Shown piece by piece: positions 16,401 to 24,100 of a stretch of DNA of 64,000 nt. Made by a program: the position numbers and the translations under genes. The notes beneath the pieces are model-generated. The model saw only the letters and a program-made list of their open reading frames with translations, made no database searches and was not told the DNA's origin. The stretch spans positions 1-64,000 of the forward strand of contig CAYZXL010000018.1 in NCBI GenBank assembly GCA_964482435.1, read 5' to 3'. This stretch comes from CAYZXL01 sp964482435. GTDB lineage: Bacteria > Auribacterota > JABMQX01. The first letter of the stretch is position 1; each line of letters begins with the position of its first letter.

Positions 16401-19251
16401 GGCGCGCCTTTGCCAAAGCTCGCCGGATTTCGCGTCCCCGGATTCTGGCAGGTAGGTTATCAAGGAGCGCTTTAAGGTCCTTCTGCGACCGGTCAAGTTC
16501 CAGCGCGCTGCGGAGCGGCCCCTCAGCATCCTCGTAGCGCTCCTTGCTGACAAGTTCGATTGCCTGGGCGCGAAGCTGGTCGAACGTTTTCTTTTTCCCG
16601 GTTGCGGTCGCGTGAAGTTTCTTGATTTCAGTGTCCCAGGGATAGTCGGTCTCGAGGTCGGCGAGATGGTCAAGAGCGTCTGCGAGTTGAGGGGCTTCCA
16701 GAAGCTCCGTTGCTCGGGCCAGTCGCAGGTCATGGTCCTTGCGAAGCCTCTCGGCGTGGACCTTCAAGACCGCCGCCTCCCTGTTTTCGGGCTGCTCCTG
16801 GAGCACACGGTCACAGAGCTGAATTGCCACCGGGAATTGTTTCTCCTCCAGGGCCTTGCTCGCTTCCGCCAAGGCCCGGCGTAACTCCCGTCCCCGGATT
16901 CTGGCAGGCAATTCGTCGAGGAGGGCCTGAAGGTCCTCCTGCGAAGGGTCGAGTTGAATCGCGCTGCGCAGTGGAGTTTGGGCGTCCTCGTACCGTTCGC
17001 TGTCAATCAGCTCCATCGCCTGAGCGCGAAGCTCATCGAGTTTTTTCTTCTTGCGCCTCCCAGCGTCCTCCAGCAACTTCTTTATCTCACCGTCCCATGG
17101 ATACTCGCTCTCGAGACTCCTCAATTGTTCCAGCGCTTCGTTGAACCGGGAAGCGTCCAACGACTTTCTCGCTTCAGCCAGCCGCGTGCGGTGGTCTTCT
17201 CGTAGTCTCTCCGCGCGGGACTTCAACTCGGAGGCTTCTTCATTGTCAGGTTGGTCCTTCAGTACCGCTAAGCAGCGCTCAAGGGCGACCGGAAATTTTT
17301 TGTCGTCAAGGGCCTTCCGCGCTTGGGCCAAAAGGCGGCGAAACTCCCTTCCGCGGATTCTGGCAGGCAATTCGTCGAGGAGGGCCTGAAGGTCTTCGTG
17401 GGAAGGGTCGAGTTGAACCGCGTTGCGCAACGGACTCTCCGCGTCCTCGTATCGTTCGCTATCTATCAGCTCCATCGCCTGGGTGCGGAGCTCATCGAGC
17501 TTTTTGTTCTTCCGGCTGCCCGCGTCCTCCAGCAGCTCCATTATCTCATCGTCCCAGGGATAGTCCTTTTGGAGACTACTCAGTTGCTCCATCGCTTCCT
17601 TGAACCGGGAAGCATCCACGGACTTTCTCGCCAGTGACGCCCTGGCGTCATGGTCTTCCCGGAGTCTTTCCGCCTGGGACTTTACACTCGATGCCTCTTC
17701 ATTGTCGGGCTGCTGGTTCAATACCCACTCGCAGCGCTCAAGGGCGACCGGGAATCGCTTTTCCTCTGGCGCCAAGGCGCCACTGGCGTCGGCCAAAGCC
17801 CGGCGGATGTTGCGGTCCTTGATTTTGGCGGAGAGCTGGCTCAGGAGCTTGAGCGAGTAGGTGTCCGAAGGGTTCAGTTCGAGAGCACCCCGAAGCGGTT
17901 CTTCGGCATCCTCATATCGCCCTTGCTCCACGAGGTCCCTTGCCCGGGTACGAAGCTCAACGAGCTTCTTTTTCGCCGTGGCCGCCTGTTCGAGGACTTC
18001 CTTCAATTCATCCGTCAGGTAGCCCAAGCGGAGGCCCTGGCTGGCCTCTCTTTCCGCGTCGTCGTACCGGAACCCCTTCAGGTGGTTTTGGGCGCCGGCT
18101 ACGGCATTCTTGGCCGCCTTATAGGCGGGGATGTTTGCACCGCAGGAGCCGCAGAACCTGACTCCCATAGAGCTTTCCACGCCGCACCGCGGGCACTTCT
18201 CAAAAAGCCCCGCGCCGCACGACTCGCAGAACTTGACCCCCTGGGGGTTGGGGGCGCCGCACTGGAGACAGGTGCCAGGCAGGACAGTGCCGGGGGCCAG
18301 TGGAATGTCAACCACGCCGGTTAGCTGGCCGAGGTCAGCGAGGAACTCCCTGACGGAGGATGGCCTCCGTTCGCGCGCGGGGTCCAAAGCTTTCTCGAGA
18401 GCCCCGCGAGTCTCGCGGGGCACAAGGTCCAAATCAATTACGTCGGGGACGTTGCCCGTAAGCATGTGGTAAAGCGTCTTAGCCAGCGAATAGATGTCGG
18501 CGCGCCTGCCAATGCGCTCGGGGTCACTGACCTGCTCAGGCGACACGTAAGTCCCGCCCGAAGGCGGGACTCCCTGGCTGTCGGCAGGTCCGGGCGGCCC
18601 GGGCTTAAAGTAAGCAGGGGCAAGCCCGAAATCCACGAGCTTCGGCGTCCCGTCCTCAGTAAGGAAGATGTTCGATGGCTTCAGGTTTCTGTGAAGGATG
18701 CCCTTGCTGTGAGCATAAGCCAACCCCTGCCCGACGCTCTTCATGATCGAAAGGGCTTCCCCGAGCCCCATGTTGCCCGCCCTCTCAATCCTGCGGCGCA
18801 GGTCTTCACCCCGCAGATAGTCCATGACGACAAAGGGGCCTTTGTCGTCCTGGCCGACGTCGTGGATCGCCACTACGTTGCGATGATTAAGCCCAGCAAT
18901 CGCCGCGGCTTCCTGAGCGAATCTCGCAATCCCCTTCCTTGCTGACTCCTCCGTAGCGCGCAGCCTCTTGAGGGCAACCTCCCGGCGAAGTCTGCGGTCG
19001 GTCGCCCGGTACAGGACACCCATGCGCCCCTGGCCGATGCGCTCAAGAATTTCGTAACGGCCTCCGATGACAGCTCCCGGAGCATCTTCGGAGGGAGCTG
19101 GCGAGGTCGGTTCAGGACCCCGGGTGCCTCGTGGCTCTTTGTCGCTTCTGGCATCCGGGGACTGGGGCCGTTGTCCCTTTGGAGCATCCTTCCGCGGAGG
19201 CTCATCCGAAGGGAGAGCATTGAGTTCGTCAATCCCGTCAGTGGGATTCAT
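10426..19251 (-). CDS. Giant T6SS-linked Ser/Thr kinase-like membrane protein with zinc ribbons, helical repeats, pseudokinase and 15 Ig-like units
   Basis: A 2941-residue protein. An Hanks-type kinase domain (about 66-310) has a glycine loop GQGRMG, VALK lysine 95 and DFG 207-209. Its catalytic loop reads HRN (187-189), not HRD. Two zinc ribbons (about 328-373, CxxC pairs) follow. Five blocks of about 155 residues of TPR-like/coiled helices come next (about 430-1160). A second kinase fold (about 1170-1400) has HGN in place of HRD and TDPS in place of DFG. One membrane segment (about 1408-1430) leads to 15 Ig-like DUF5011 units (1433-2622), a Big_5-like domain and a 200-residue tail. Kinases of the PpkA type regulate T6SS. 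Its position after TssJ/TagF supports a T6SS link. The Ig array would be periplasmic or external. Confidence 0.8.
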   Translation of the reverse strand: MNPTDGIDELNALPSDEPPRKDAPKGQRPQSPDARSDKEPRGTRGPEPTSPAPSEDAPGAVIGGRYEILERIGQGRMGVLYRATDRRLRREVALKRLRATEESARKGIARFAQEAAAIAGLNHRNVVAIHDVGQDDKGPFVVMDYLRGEDLRRRIERAGNMGLGEALSIMKSVGQGLAYAHSKGILHRNLKPSNIFLTEDGTPKLVDFGLAPAYFKPGPPGPADSQGVPPSGGTYVSPEQVSDPERIGRRADIYSLAKTLYHMLTGNVPDVIDLDLVPRETRGALEKALDPARERRPSSVREFLADLGQLTGVVDIPLAPGTVLPGTCLQCGAPNPQGVKFCESCGAGLFEKCPRCGVESSMGVRFCGSCGANIPAYKAAKNAVAGAQNHLKGFRYDDAEREASQGLRLGYLTDELKEVLEQAATAKKKLVELRTRARDLVEQGRYEDAEEPLRGALELNPSDTYSLKLLSQLSAKIKDRNIRRALADASGALAPEEKRFPVALERCEWVLNQQPDNEEASSVKSQAERLREDHDARASLARKSVDASRFKEAMEQLSSLQKDYPWDDEIMELLEDAGSRKNKKLDELRTQAMELIDSERYEDAESPLRNAVQLDPSHEDLQALLDELPARIRGREFRRLLAQARKALDDKKFPVALERCLAVLKDQPDNEEASELKSRAERLREDHRTRLAEARKSLDASRFNEALEQLRSLESEYPWDGEIKKLLEDAGRRKKKKLDELRAQAMELIDSERYEDAQTPLRSAIQLDPSQEDLQALLDELPARIRGRELRRALAEASKALEEKQFPVAIQLCDRVLQEQPENREAAVLKVHAERLRKDHDLRLARATELLEAPQLADALDHLADLETDYPWDTEIKKLHATATGKKKTFDQLRAQAIELVSKERYEDAEGPLRSALELDRSQKDLKALLDNLPARIRGREIRRALAKARQALQEKRFQDTLDGCDWVLEQEPANKEAAALKARAEKLRQDHESRLERARKSLDGLEASQLNKAIAELSDIEKDYPWDQDARKLHREATTRRETIVADLRAEAGQLIQKGLYEEAEDPLSGALKLDPTQRDLEDLRKGLPAKIRQREIQRALTEARKALQEKRFSVALDHSNWVLREQPSNREAAEIKAHAVKLQSAAKPIALFGNYEAVAKHSQTPGATVWTARPLGSSSAPAFAIKAFDPSGSGWDEQRVAAERNSFADSIRTQQTVSAGDGRRWVPILESETEGQKPFFVTYYYRRSVQWLLDRPFSMSSRTLHAIVSAVVQGLVELRQACRRPHGNLKPSNILIEGEGRITRNKVALTDPSPTSRLGPEASETSDLQAIGKLIYELALRRPFRLMGGWPVPRSEAWSRLGKSAETWRKLCDRLLDPDPVRSKVSLELVGEVLRILDRPRKVRRYAAVAASAAVVVAVPVLFWVKSLQLPRIRLVGEDAMTVEAGSAFEDPGWKATDRQDGDLTGKVQVTGRVDVTKLVEHVLNYTVKDSSGNKTEATRRVKVVDTKPPAITLKGDSVVRLEAGTKYEEPGYTAQDSYDGDITGKVSVQGSVDHTKVAQYALTYRVNDSSGNRAEEKKRTVRVVDVTAPVIALSGADPMTLEVGSAFKDPGCSAKDKEDGDLTRKVKVAGVVDAARLGEYMLTYTVTDSSGNEAKATRIVKVVDTKPPAITLKGESVVRLGVGLKYEEPGYTAQDSYDGDVTNKVSVQGSVDHTKVGEYELTYKAADSSGNRAEEKKRTVKVVDVTAPVIALSGTNAITVEVDTPFKDPGWKATDGQDGDLTGKVEVTGRVDVTKLGEYTLTYTVSDSSSNKAEVTRTVKVVDATRPMITLKGDSVVSLGVGVKYQEPGYTARDSHEGDISSKVAVEGSVDSAKIGEYTLVYRVTDSSGNRAEEKRRTVRVVDITAPVIALSGSEVITHEAGSAFKDPGCTAADKEDGDLTGKVKVAGAVDVAKLGEHKLTYTVTDSSGNEAKATRTVKVVDTARPAITLKGESVVRLGVGEKYQEPGYGAQDNYDGDITGRVMVEGSVDTMKPGECVLIYRVADSSGNPAEEKRRTVRVVDITAPVIVLSGGEVMTVEAGSAFKDPGWKASDKEEGDLTGKVKVAGSVDATKLGEYTLTYTVADSSANEAEATRTVNVADTKPPVITLKGSDVVGVGMGTKYEEPGFTATDSYDGDITSKVAVEGSVDSAKIGQYSLIYRVSDSSGNRAEEKKRTVRVVDITAPVIALSGADPMTLDVGSAFEDPGCSAADKEDGDLTGKVKVAGAVDVAKLGEYKLTYTVTDTSGNEAKATRTVNVVDTKPPVITLKGQDLMTLGVGTKYREPGCAARDNYDGDITSKVAVEGSVDSAKIGEYFLIYRVADSSGNPAEEKKRTVRVVDITAPVIALSGADPMTLEVGTPFKDPGWKATDKEDGDLTGKVKVAGVVDVAKLGEYKLIYTVTDSSGNEAKATRTVKVADTTRPVITLKGDSVVRLGVGEKYQEPGYAAQDSYQGDITSKISVQGSVDTTKPGECVLTYNVSDSSGNAAQAKTRTVRVVDVTAPVIALVGGEDLTVEAGTPFKDPGWKATDSQDGDLTKEVKATGVVDVAKLAEYKLTYAVRDSSGNRTELTRTVKVVDRKPPDATDFSPARSQDVPVATNITLHIRDAGVGVNRETIKMMVNGRPVEPNVTGSAADYTLSYKPPAPFGEGEKVTVAIDADDVKGNRMERKSYSFTTGKKPPPPSEFDFAAFFNKCAADFADEARFKEYFADPDDAKRLREGSLRGSRPQRLELVSGVQQPAPPGGALVFKVVFKAHFEVTDGFLRGRTYSDTISQEWQIDPNTTKIIMDSWFEGLKKDYMEKFGKSDFNTCFSEAAYKDYWIHRYKRYDPHFKSLEQLGKLEADRQTGRYRASLKVSFEVLFVGAGKPVTLQYEDLWIVEKRGRTGIITEVRESKNLP
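11385..14953 (-). repeat. 15 tandem Ig-like (DUF5011) coding units in an alternating A-B pattern
   Basis: Each unit is about 79 codons (237 nt). Odd units begin IALSG (type A) and carry DPGxxAxDxxDGDLT; even units begin ITLKG (type B) and carry EPGYxAxDSYDGDIT. The pattern alternates strictly A-B from unit 1 to unit 15, so the real duplication module is a dimer of about 475 nt. DNA similarity between modules is visibly high (for example tgatgtccccatcgtagctg recurs), which points to recent expansion or homogenisation. Confidence 0.9.
15800..17960 (-). repeat. Five tandem helical blocks of about 155 codons within the giant kinase gene
   Basis: Blocks start near 17957, 17487, 17028, 16575 and 16110 with the sequences LRTRARDLVEQ, LRTQAMELIDS, LRAQAMELIDS, LRAQAIELVSK and LRAEAGQLIQK. 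Each contains RYEDAExPLRxAxxLDPS, the LPARIRGRE motif and a YPWD motif. They resemble paired TPRs followed by charged helices. Blocks 2 and 3 are the most alike. Confidence 0.8.
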
Positions 19252-19458
19252 GCTGAAGTCCTGTTATGAGGATCGTTGCGCTCAAGTCGCTAAGGACATC
19301 GAAAGCCAAGCCTTCGGTTGGACAACCGGCGCCCTTAGAGACGAGAATGCTCAGAAGTGCGCACGGCCCGTGCAAATCGTGCGGAGCGGCGAGGATGTCC
19401 GAGAGGGGTTTCTGCCGCCTTCGCCTCCTCCGCGGTCCGGTCACACAACCGAAAAAGC

Positions 19459-19929
19459 TCACTTCACCTGCTCCAGCCCCTTGCGCGACACGAGGATCAG
19501 GATTTCCTTTCCACGGACCTTTTCCAGGTCGAAGTCGAGCTTCCTGGCGCCGCGTACGCCCGGTATATCCGCTATCACAAACAGGTATCTGGCCTCGATT
19601 TCGCTCCATTTCTTCCAGATTGGGTCATCCGGCATAAGCGTCTGTTTCACGGGATGGCCCGGTCCAAATTTCATCTCCTGCACTGCGCCGCGCTCCATCG
19701 CTGCTACACGCAATCGGTCATCCGGTCTCCAGTACTCGTCCACCGACTTTGAAGACCACACGTGGTGGTCAACCCATTGCACGCCGACCAGGTGAACCGT
19801 CACCGAGGCGGTTGCAGCGAGTTCCTCTTCGATGGATACGTGAACGGGCGGGGCGCCCTTACACCCGACTGCGGCCAGGACAAGCACCAAAACCCCAAAA
19901 AGATGCGCCTTGCGGAACGTCGTTTTCAT
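19459..19929 (-). CDS. tssJ: TssJ-like T6SS outer-membrane lipoprotein
   Basis: A 156-residue protein with a lipoprotein signal peptide: KAHLFGVLVLVLAAVGC, lipobox LAAVGC, lipidated Cys about residue 23. The mature part is a small beta-sandwich candidate with strands VTVHLVGVQWVD, RYLFVIADIPG and GKEILILVSRKG. Size, lipidation and position next to TagF and TssM fit TssJ, which anchors the T6SS membrane complex to the outer membrane by binding TssM. The primary sequence is divergent, so the call rests partly on context. GAAGGAGG lies 5 nt before the ATG. About 200 nt without a convincing gene separate it from each neighbour. Confidence 0.65.
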   Translation of the reverse strand: MKTTFRKAHLFGVLVLVLAAVGCKGAPPVHVSIEEELAATASVTVHLVGVQWVDHHVWSSKSVDEYWRPDDRLRVAAMERGAVQEMKFGPGHPVKQTLMPDDPIWKKWSEIEARYLFVIADIPGVRGARKLDFDLEKVRGKEILILVSRKGLEQVK

Positions 19930-20111
19930 GGCAGCCTCCTTCCTCCGAGCTGTGGAGTTCCCTAAGGGTTAACCTGCCCTTGTCTTTCTCACAACGGGTC
20001 CCCGCTTGATTTTCCGGCGGTCGCTTCCTTTTCCTCAATTCAACGCCGTACGCTCTAACATCACATACAACCTTAAAGCTCATTCCGAGACAATTTTTTG
20101 CCGTCCTTGGT

Positions 20112-21098
20112 CTATCGCCGAGGGTCGGGATGGGCGGCAAAAATTTCCTTGGCCTCGCTGCGGGAAGCGCTGATCCGCCGTTTCGCGCGGTCTATGAAGT
20201 CGGAATCCAGTGTATAGGGAATATCGGTAGTCGGCGGGATAGCCTCGAGAGAAGCCCGAATGCAGTGCAAGCGTTCCCTGGTGGGGGCGCCGAGAATAAT
20301 GTCCAGCCAGGGCTCGCCCCGCGGCAGGAGAAGGAGAACGGAATTGGAGGTGTCAATCTCTCCAAACAAAAAGCTGGACCACAGCAGGATAGAATCGGAC
20401 GGGGAATCTGTACACGCGGGAACCCGGATGTGAAGACTGCCCGGCAGAACTCGGCTGGTTTTATCGTTACCCCTGGCGTTGCTCACGGGCATTCCTTGCT
20501 CGATCATGTAAAGAATCCGAAGCAAACCGATGTGGTCTTTTCCCATTTCGGAATGATTGGCAAGGACGGAGAGCGTCCCCCGGACTGTCTCGGGGTCCTG
20601 GGGTGAGGTTCCCAACTCTCTGGCAAGCTCACGGAGCTCACGCCGGGCTTTGTCAAGGATGGACTTGACGGCGGACGCTGAAGTCGTCTTGACACACTGA
20701 GTCCTGACCTCTTCGAGGCGAGGGAGAACCCGCTTTAGAATCCACGTCAGAGGCAGGTCGGAACACTGTGCACACACAACCATCGGATAGCGAGTTCGGC
20801 CCTTGCCATCGGAAGATGACCACATTTGCCCGGCGACGACGTCGCTCGCCGTCCACCAGAGAAACAAGTGGTCGAACCCGCTGAGTCGCTGCGTGTCTGA
20901 GAGCCTGTCCCAGGCGCCTGAATCAACGTTGCCGCTGATGCCTTCCACGTAAAGCATGCGCTTTACGCGCACGAGTTGCTCGGTCTCGAGCCCGAGGTCT
21001 TCAATATGGTCATCCCAGCCGGGGTGCTTACCGAAGGCAGCAAAGAACATTCGCTTAGCTGTCTCGCCGTTTTTTTTTCGAGCAAAGAACTTCAGCAC
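20112..21098 (-). CDS. tagF: TagF-like T6SS-associated protein
   Basis: A 328-residue protein from a GTG start. The N-terminal TagF domain is marked by FFAAFGKHPGWDDHIEDLG (about 18-36), then LFLWWTASDVVAGQMWSS, GRTRYPMVVCAQ and the central helical segment. TagF proteins are cytoplasmic, post-translational repressors of T6SS assembly, often opposed by the PpkA kinase (threonine phosphorylation pathway). The kinase-like gene two positions downstream fits that pairing. TssM ends 47 nt upstream, so it probably belongs to the same operon. Confidence 0.75.
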   Translation of the reverse strand: MLKFFARKKNGETAKRMFFAAFGKHPGWDDHIEDLGLETEQLVRVKRMLYVEGISGNVDSGAWDRLSDTQRLSGFDHLFLWWTASDVVAGQMWSSSDGKGRTRYPMVVCAQCSDLPLTWILKRVLPRLEEVRTQCVKTTSASAVKSILDKARRELRELARELGTSPQDPETVRGTLSVLANHSEMGKDHIGLLRILYMIEQGMPVSNARGNDKTSRVLPGSLHIRVPACTDSPSDSILLWSSFLFGEIDTSNSVLLLLPRGEPWLDIILGAPTRERLHCIRASLEAIPPTTDIPYTLDSDFIDRAKRRISASRSEAKEIFAAHPDPRR

Positions 21099-21145
21099 TC
21101 GTTTCCCATCCTTACAACATATCTGCCTGTGCTACGGCAGACAGG

Positions 21146-24100
21146 TTACCCGCCTGCACCTTTTGGACGCCCACGAGGCCAGTCCCTGATCGCAGGGAAT
21201 CCCCTGGGGAAGCTTAGCTCGATGGCGACCGGCACGGTCCAGTCCAGCGGCGACGCGCCGCCCCGTGCCCCTGACGGGACCGGCAAAAAGCCCTCGAAGG
21301 CAAAACCCTTCGCCCCGGCCAAAAGGGCAGGTTCGGACGCCCTGGGAGGGCGTTCCAGCCGCTCCTCCGCAACGCTGACGGTGCTGAAGGGTGCGCGCAG
21401 TATCTCGAGGGCGGCCCAGGTTCCGTTGACTGTCCACGTGAGGTACGGAGTCTCAGGCGTCCATGCGTAGAAGTAGAAGACCGCATCACCGTCGGGATAG
21501 GCGACCTGGAACTGTGCCCCCGCGCCCCTTGGCCCTCTGGAGAGTTCTTTTCCGGCGCCTTGCTTAAACCCAATGCCATTGGGATAGTGACTGAGGAACC
21601 TGCTTGTGCCCGGTGTAGCCGCCCCTTCTGCTAACTTCACCGTGCACTTCCAGGACTGGCCAGCCGGGGGAAGAGCGTCCACAACGCGCTTGAGCTTCAG
21701 AACCCAGTCCCAATCTTCCTGCGTGATTCGTCCCGGAGGCTTCAGGAGGCCGTCGAGGAGGTCGTCCACCCTCTTAGACCCAATCTCAGGAGCCTCCCCA
21801 AGAATAGGTGCAAGCTGGTTGACGAGTTTGCGCGCCGCGTCAACCTCACCACTTGTCGCGTGAGTATCCGCACCCCAATCGAGGGGGAATTTTTGCCACT
21901 CCTGGCCCCCAAGGGTGTTGAGCGTGGCTTCCGCATCCCAGCGTTTGAAATCGGAGACGATCAAACCCAAGGCCGCATACGGCAGGTCAGCCCAGTACTC
22001 CGTCTCAAGCCCTCGCTCCTGCTCGGCCTGCCCGGGCTCAAAGGGAAAGTAGTCGTTCTCGAGCACAGTTGCCGGGTTTGTCAGGAGCTCTCCTCGCGCA
22101 AGAATAGCGTCCTCGGGCAACTTCGACCAGTTCGACCTGAGGTTCTCATGGGGTGAGTCGGCGGTTCGCCTCTTGATGTTCCTCCCGATGGCTTCAAGAG
22201 CTTTCCTGGCTGGTTCTGCAACATCCGAGAGCTGAGCGACTGGAGGAGTGCTGGGGAATGCTAAGACATATTTCTTGATTGCGTCGAGGGCGCCGTTGAT
22301 TGCGGAGAAGAGCTTTTCCTGCTCTTCGAGAACCTTCCTTGCGCTGGTGTTGGCCATCTCTGAGCGGAAACTTTTCCAGGAAGTTCCCTCCTCGACGCGA
22401 ACCAGAAGGTCATCTCTCCATTGTGCCTTCTTGGTTGTCTCTGAGCCGGGAATCGGGCGCCAGTAGTCAACGTATTCTCTTAGGTAGCTGACAAGGGCTG
22501 CTCTGAAAACATAGTATTGGGCCGAGAGCTTCGCCGGGAACTTGCCTTTATGCTCCTGGTCAATCTTCTTCCAATTTTCGTCAAAACTCACCCAGGGCGA
22601 AAGGAAGGCGTCTGCGGCTTTGGGGTGGTACGCGTAGTCGAATGTCTTGTTAGCGCGCATGTTCGTCAATGGGATTACAGGGTAGTCAAGCCGGGAGAAG
22701 CCCCCGCCCCGGTCAATGTTCTTCTGAGCAACGTTTTTTACTTCCTTGGCGATCTGCTCGGCTGAGTTGAGCACGGCAATGTCGTAGCGATACAGGTACA
22801 GGCGGCGTCCGCCAACTTTCGCCAACAGGTCGGCATAATCGCCTGCTCCCTCAATGATTTTGGATGCCTGATCCAACTGGGCCGTCAGATTGTCTTTTGC
22901 TTTCTTCAGGTCCTTCTGAACGCTCGCGACGACCCCGGTCTCATCCTGAGGCTCTTGAGTTTCGGTCTCGCGCAGAAGCGTTTGAAAGGCATTCTCGGCA
23001 TCCTGTTTCGCTCGCTCGATTTCGCTCTTCATTGTGGTCTCATCGGCAGCGGCGAGCGCAGCGACAGCGCCGTCGAGGCGGTCCTTCGCGTCTGTGAGAG
23101 CCTTATCGTCCCCCTTGCCATCGAGAAAGTCTTTCTCGGCGGTCCTGTATGTCTTAGCCTCTGAGAAGAGGAGGCTGAAAGACTTGAGACCCTCGTACCT
23201 TGAGGCGGTCTTTTCGAAGGACCAGAAGTCGGCAAATCCTCTCACGCCCTGATAGAGCGGCTTGCCTTCGGTGTACGCGCCGTCCGGCGGTATGCCTTCC
23301 GGCTGCCACCCGCCTTCGCGAAGAGGCGCGTAAACCTGAGTCAGGCACTCCTTGAGGTCTTTGCTGCTTTTCTCGTAGTTGCGCCTGCCCTGGTCGTCGA
23401 GGATATAGTTGAAGAGGTCATCGAGCTTGAAGAACTCCTTTTGCTTGTCTTCTACGATGGCTGTGGTCGGAAGCTTTTCCTCGTATGCTTCCAGACGGAT
23501 CAATTGTGCGAGGGCTTTGGTGGCATAGTCAGCTTTTTGCCTGGCATCTGTCTCCGGCAATTTCCACTGGGCGTCTTTTGCGGTTTTGAGCATTTTTTCT
23601 CTGCTGGCGACGACAAGGGGCTTGAGAACGCTGAGGCGGAAAAGCTTCTCCTGCGCGTTCCGGCGTTCGTCTTTCAAGATGTCCGTCCCGCGCACCCACG
23701 AACGGAATGCCACGGGAGCGCTGATCTTCTTCTTAGAGAGGCTGAGGCTTCTCGTGTGGTTCTTGACGGGGTCCGCGTTGTACGAATAGTCAACGCTATC
23801 ACGCTTTGGCTGAACGACCGGGCGCAAAAAGCCATTGGCGTCCTGCTCTATCTTAGCGGCAGCTACATAGTGGTCGCGGTGTTGACCGACTCTTCCCTTG
23901 AATGTCAAGAAGCCGACCAATGTCAGGAGAGCGAAGAGCACGACGCTGCCAGAGCCAGCGCTCAGCACTGCCACTTTACGGCGGTAGTGCTGACGGTTGG
24001 CGTGGGTGGCTCGCGTGACAAGACCCCTCTCGCGGAAAATCTTGTTCATGAACACATCGCGCAGGAAATAGGACCTCTCTCGCTCCCAAACTCGCCCTTC

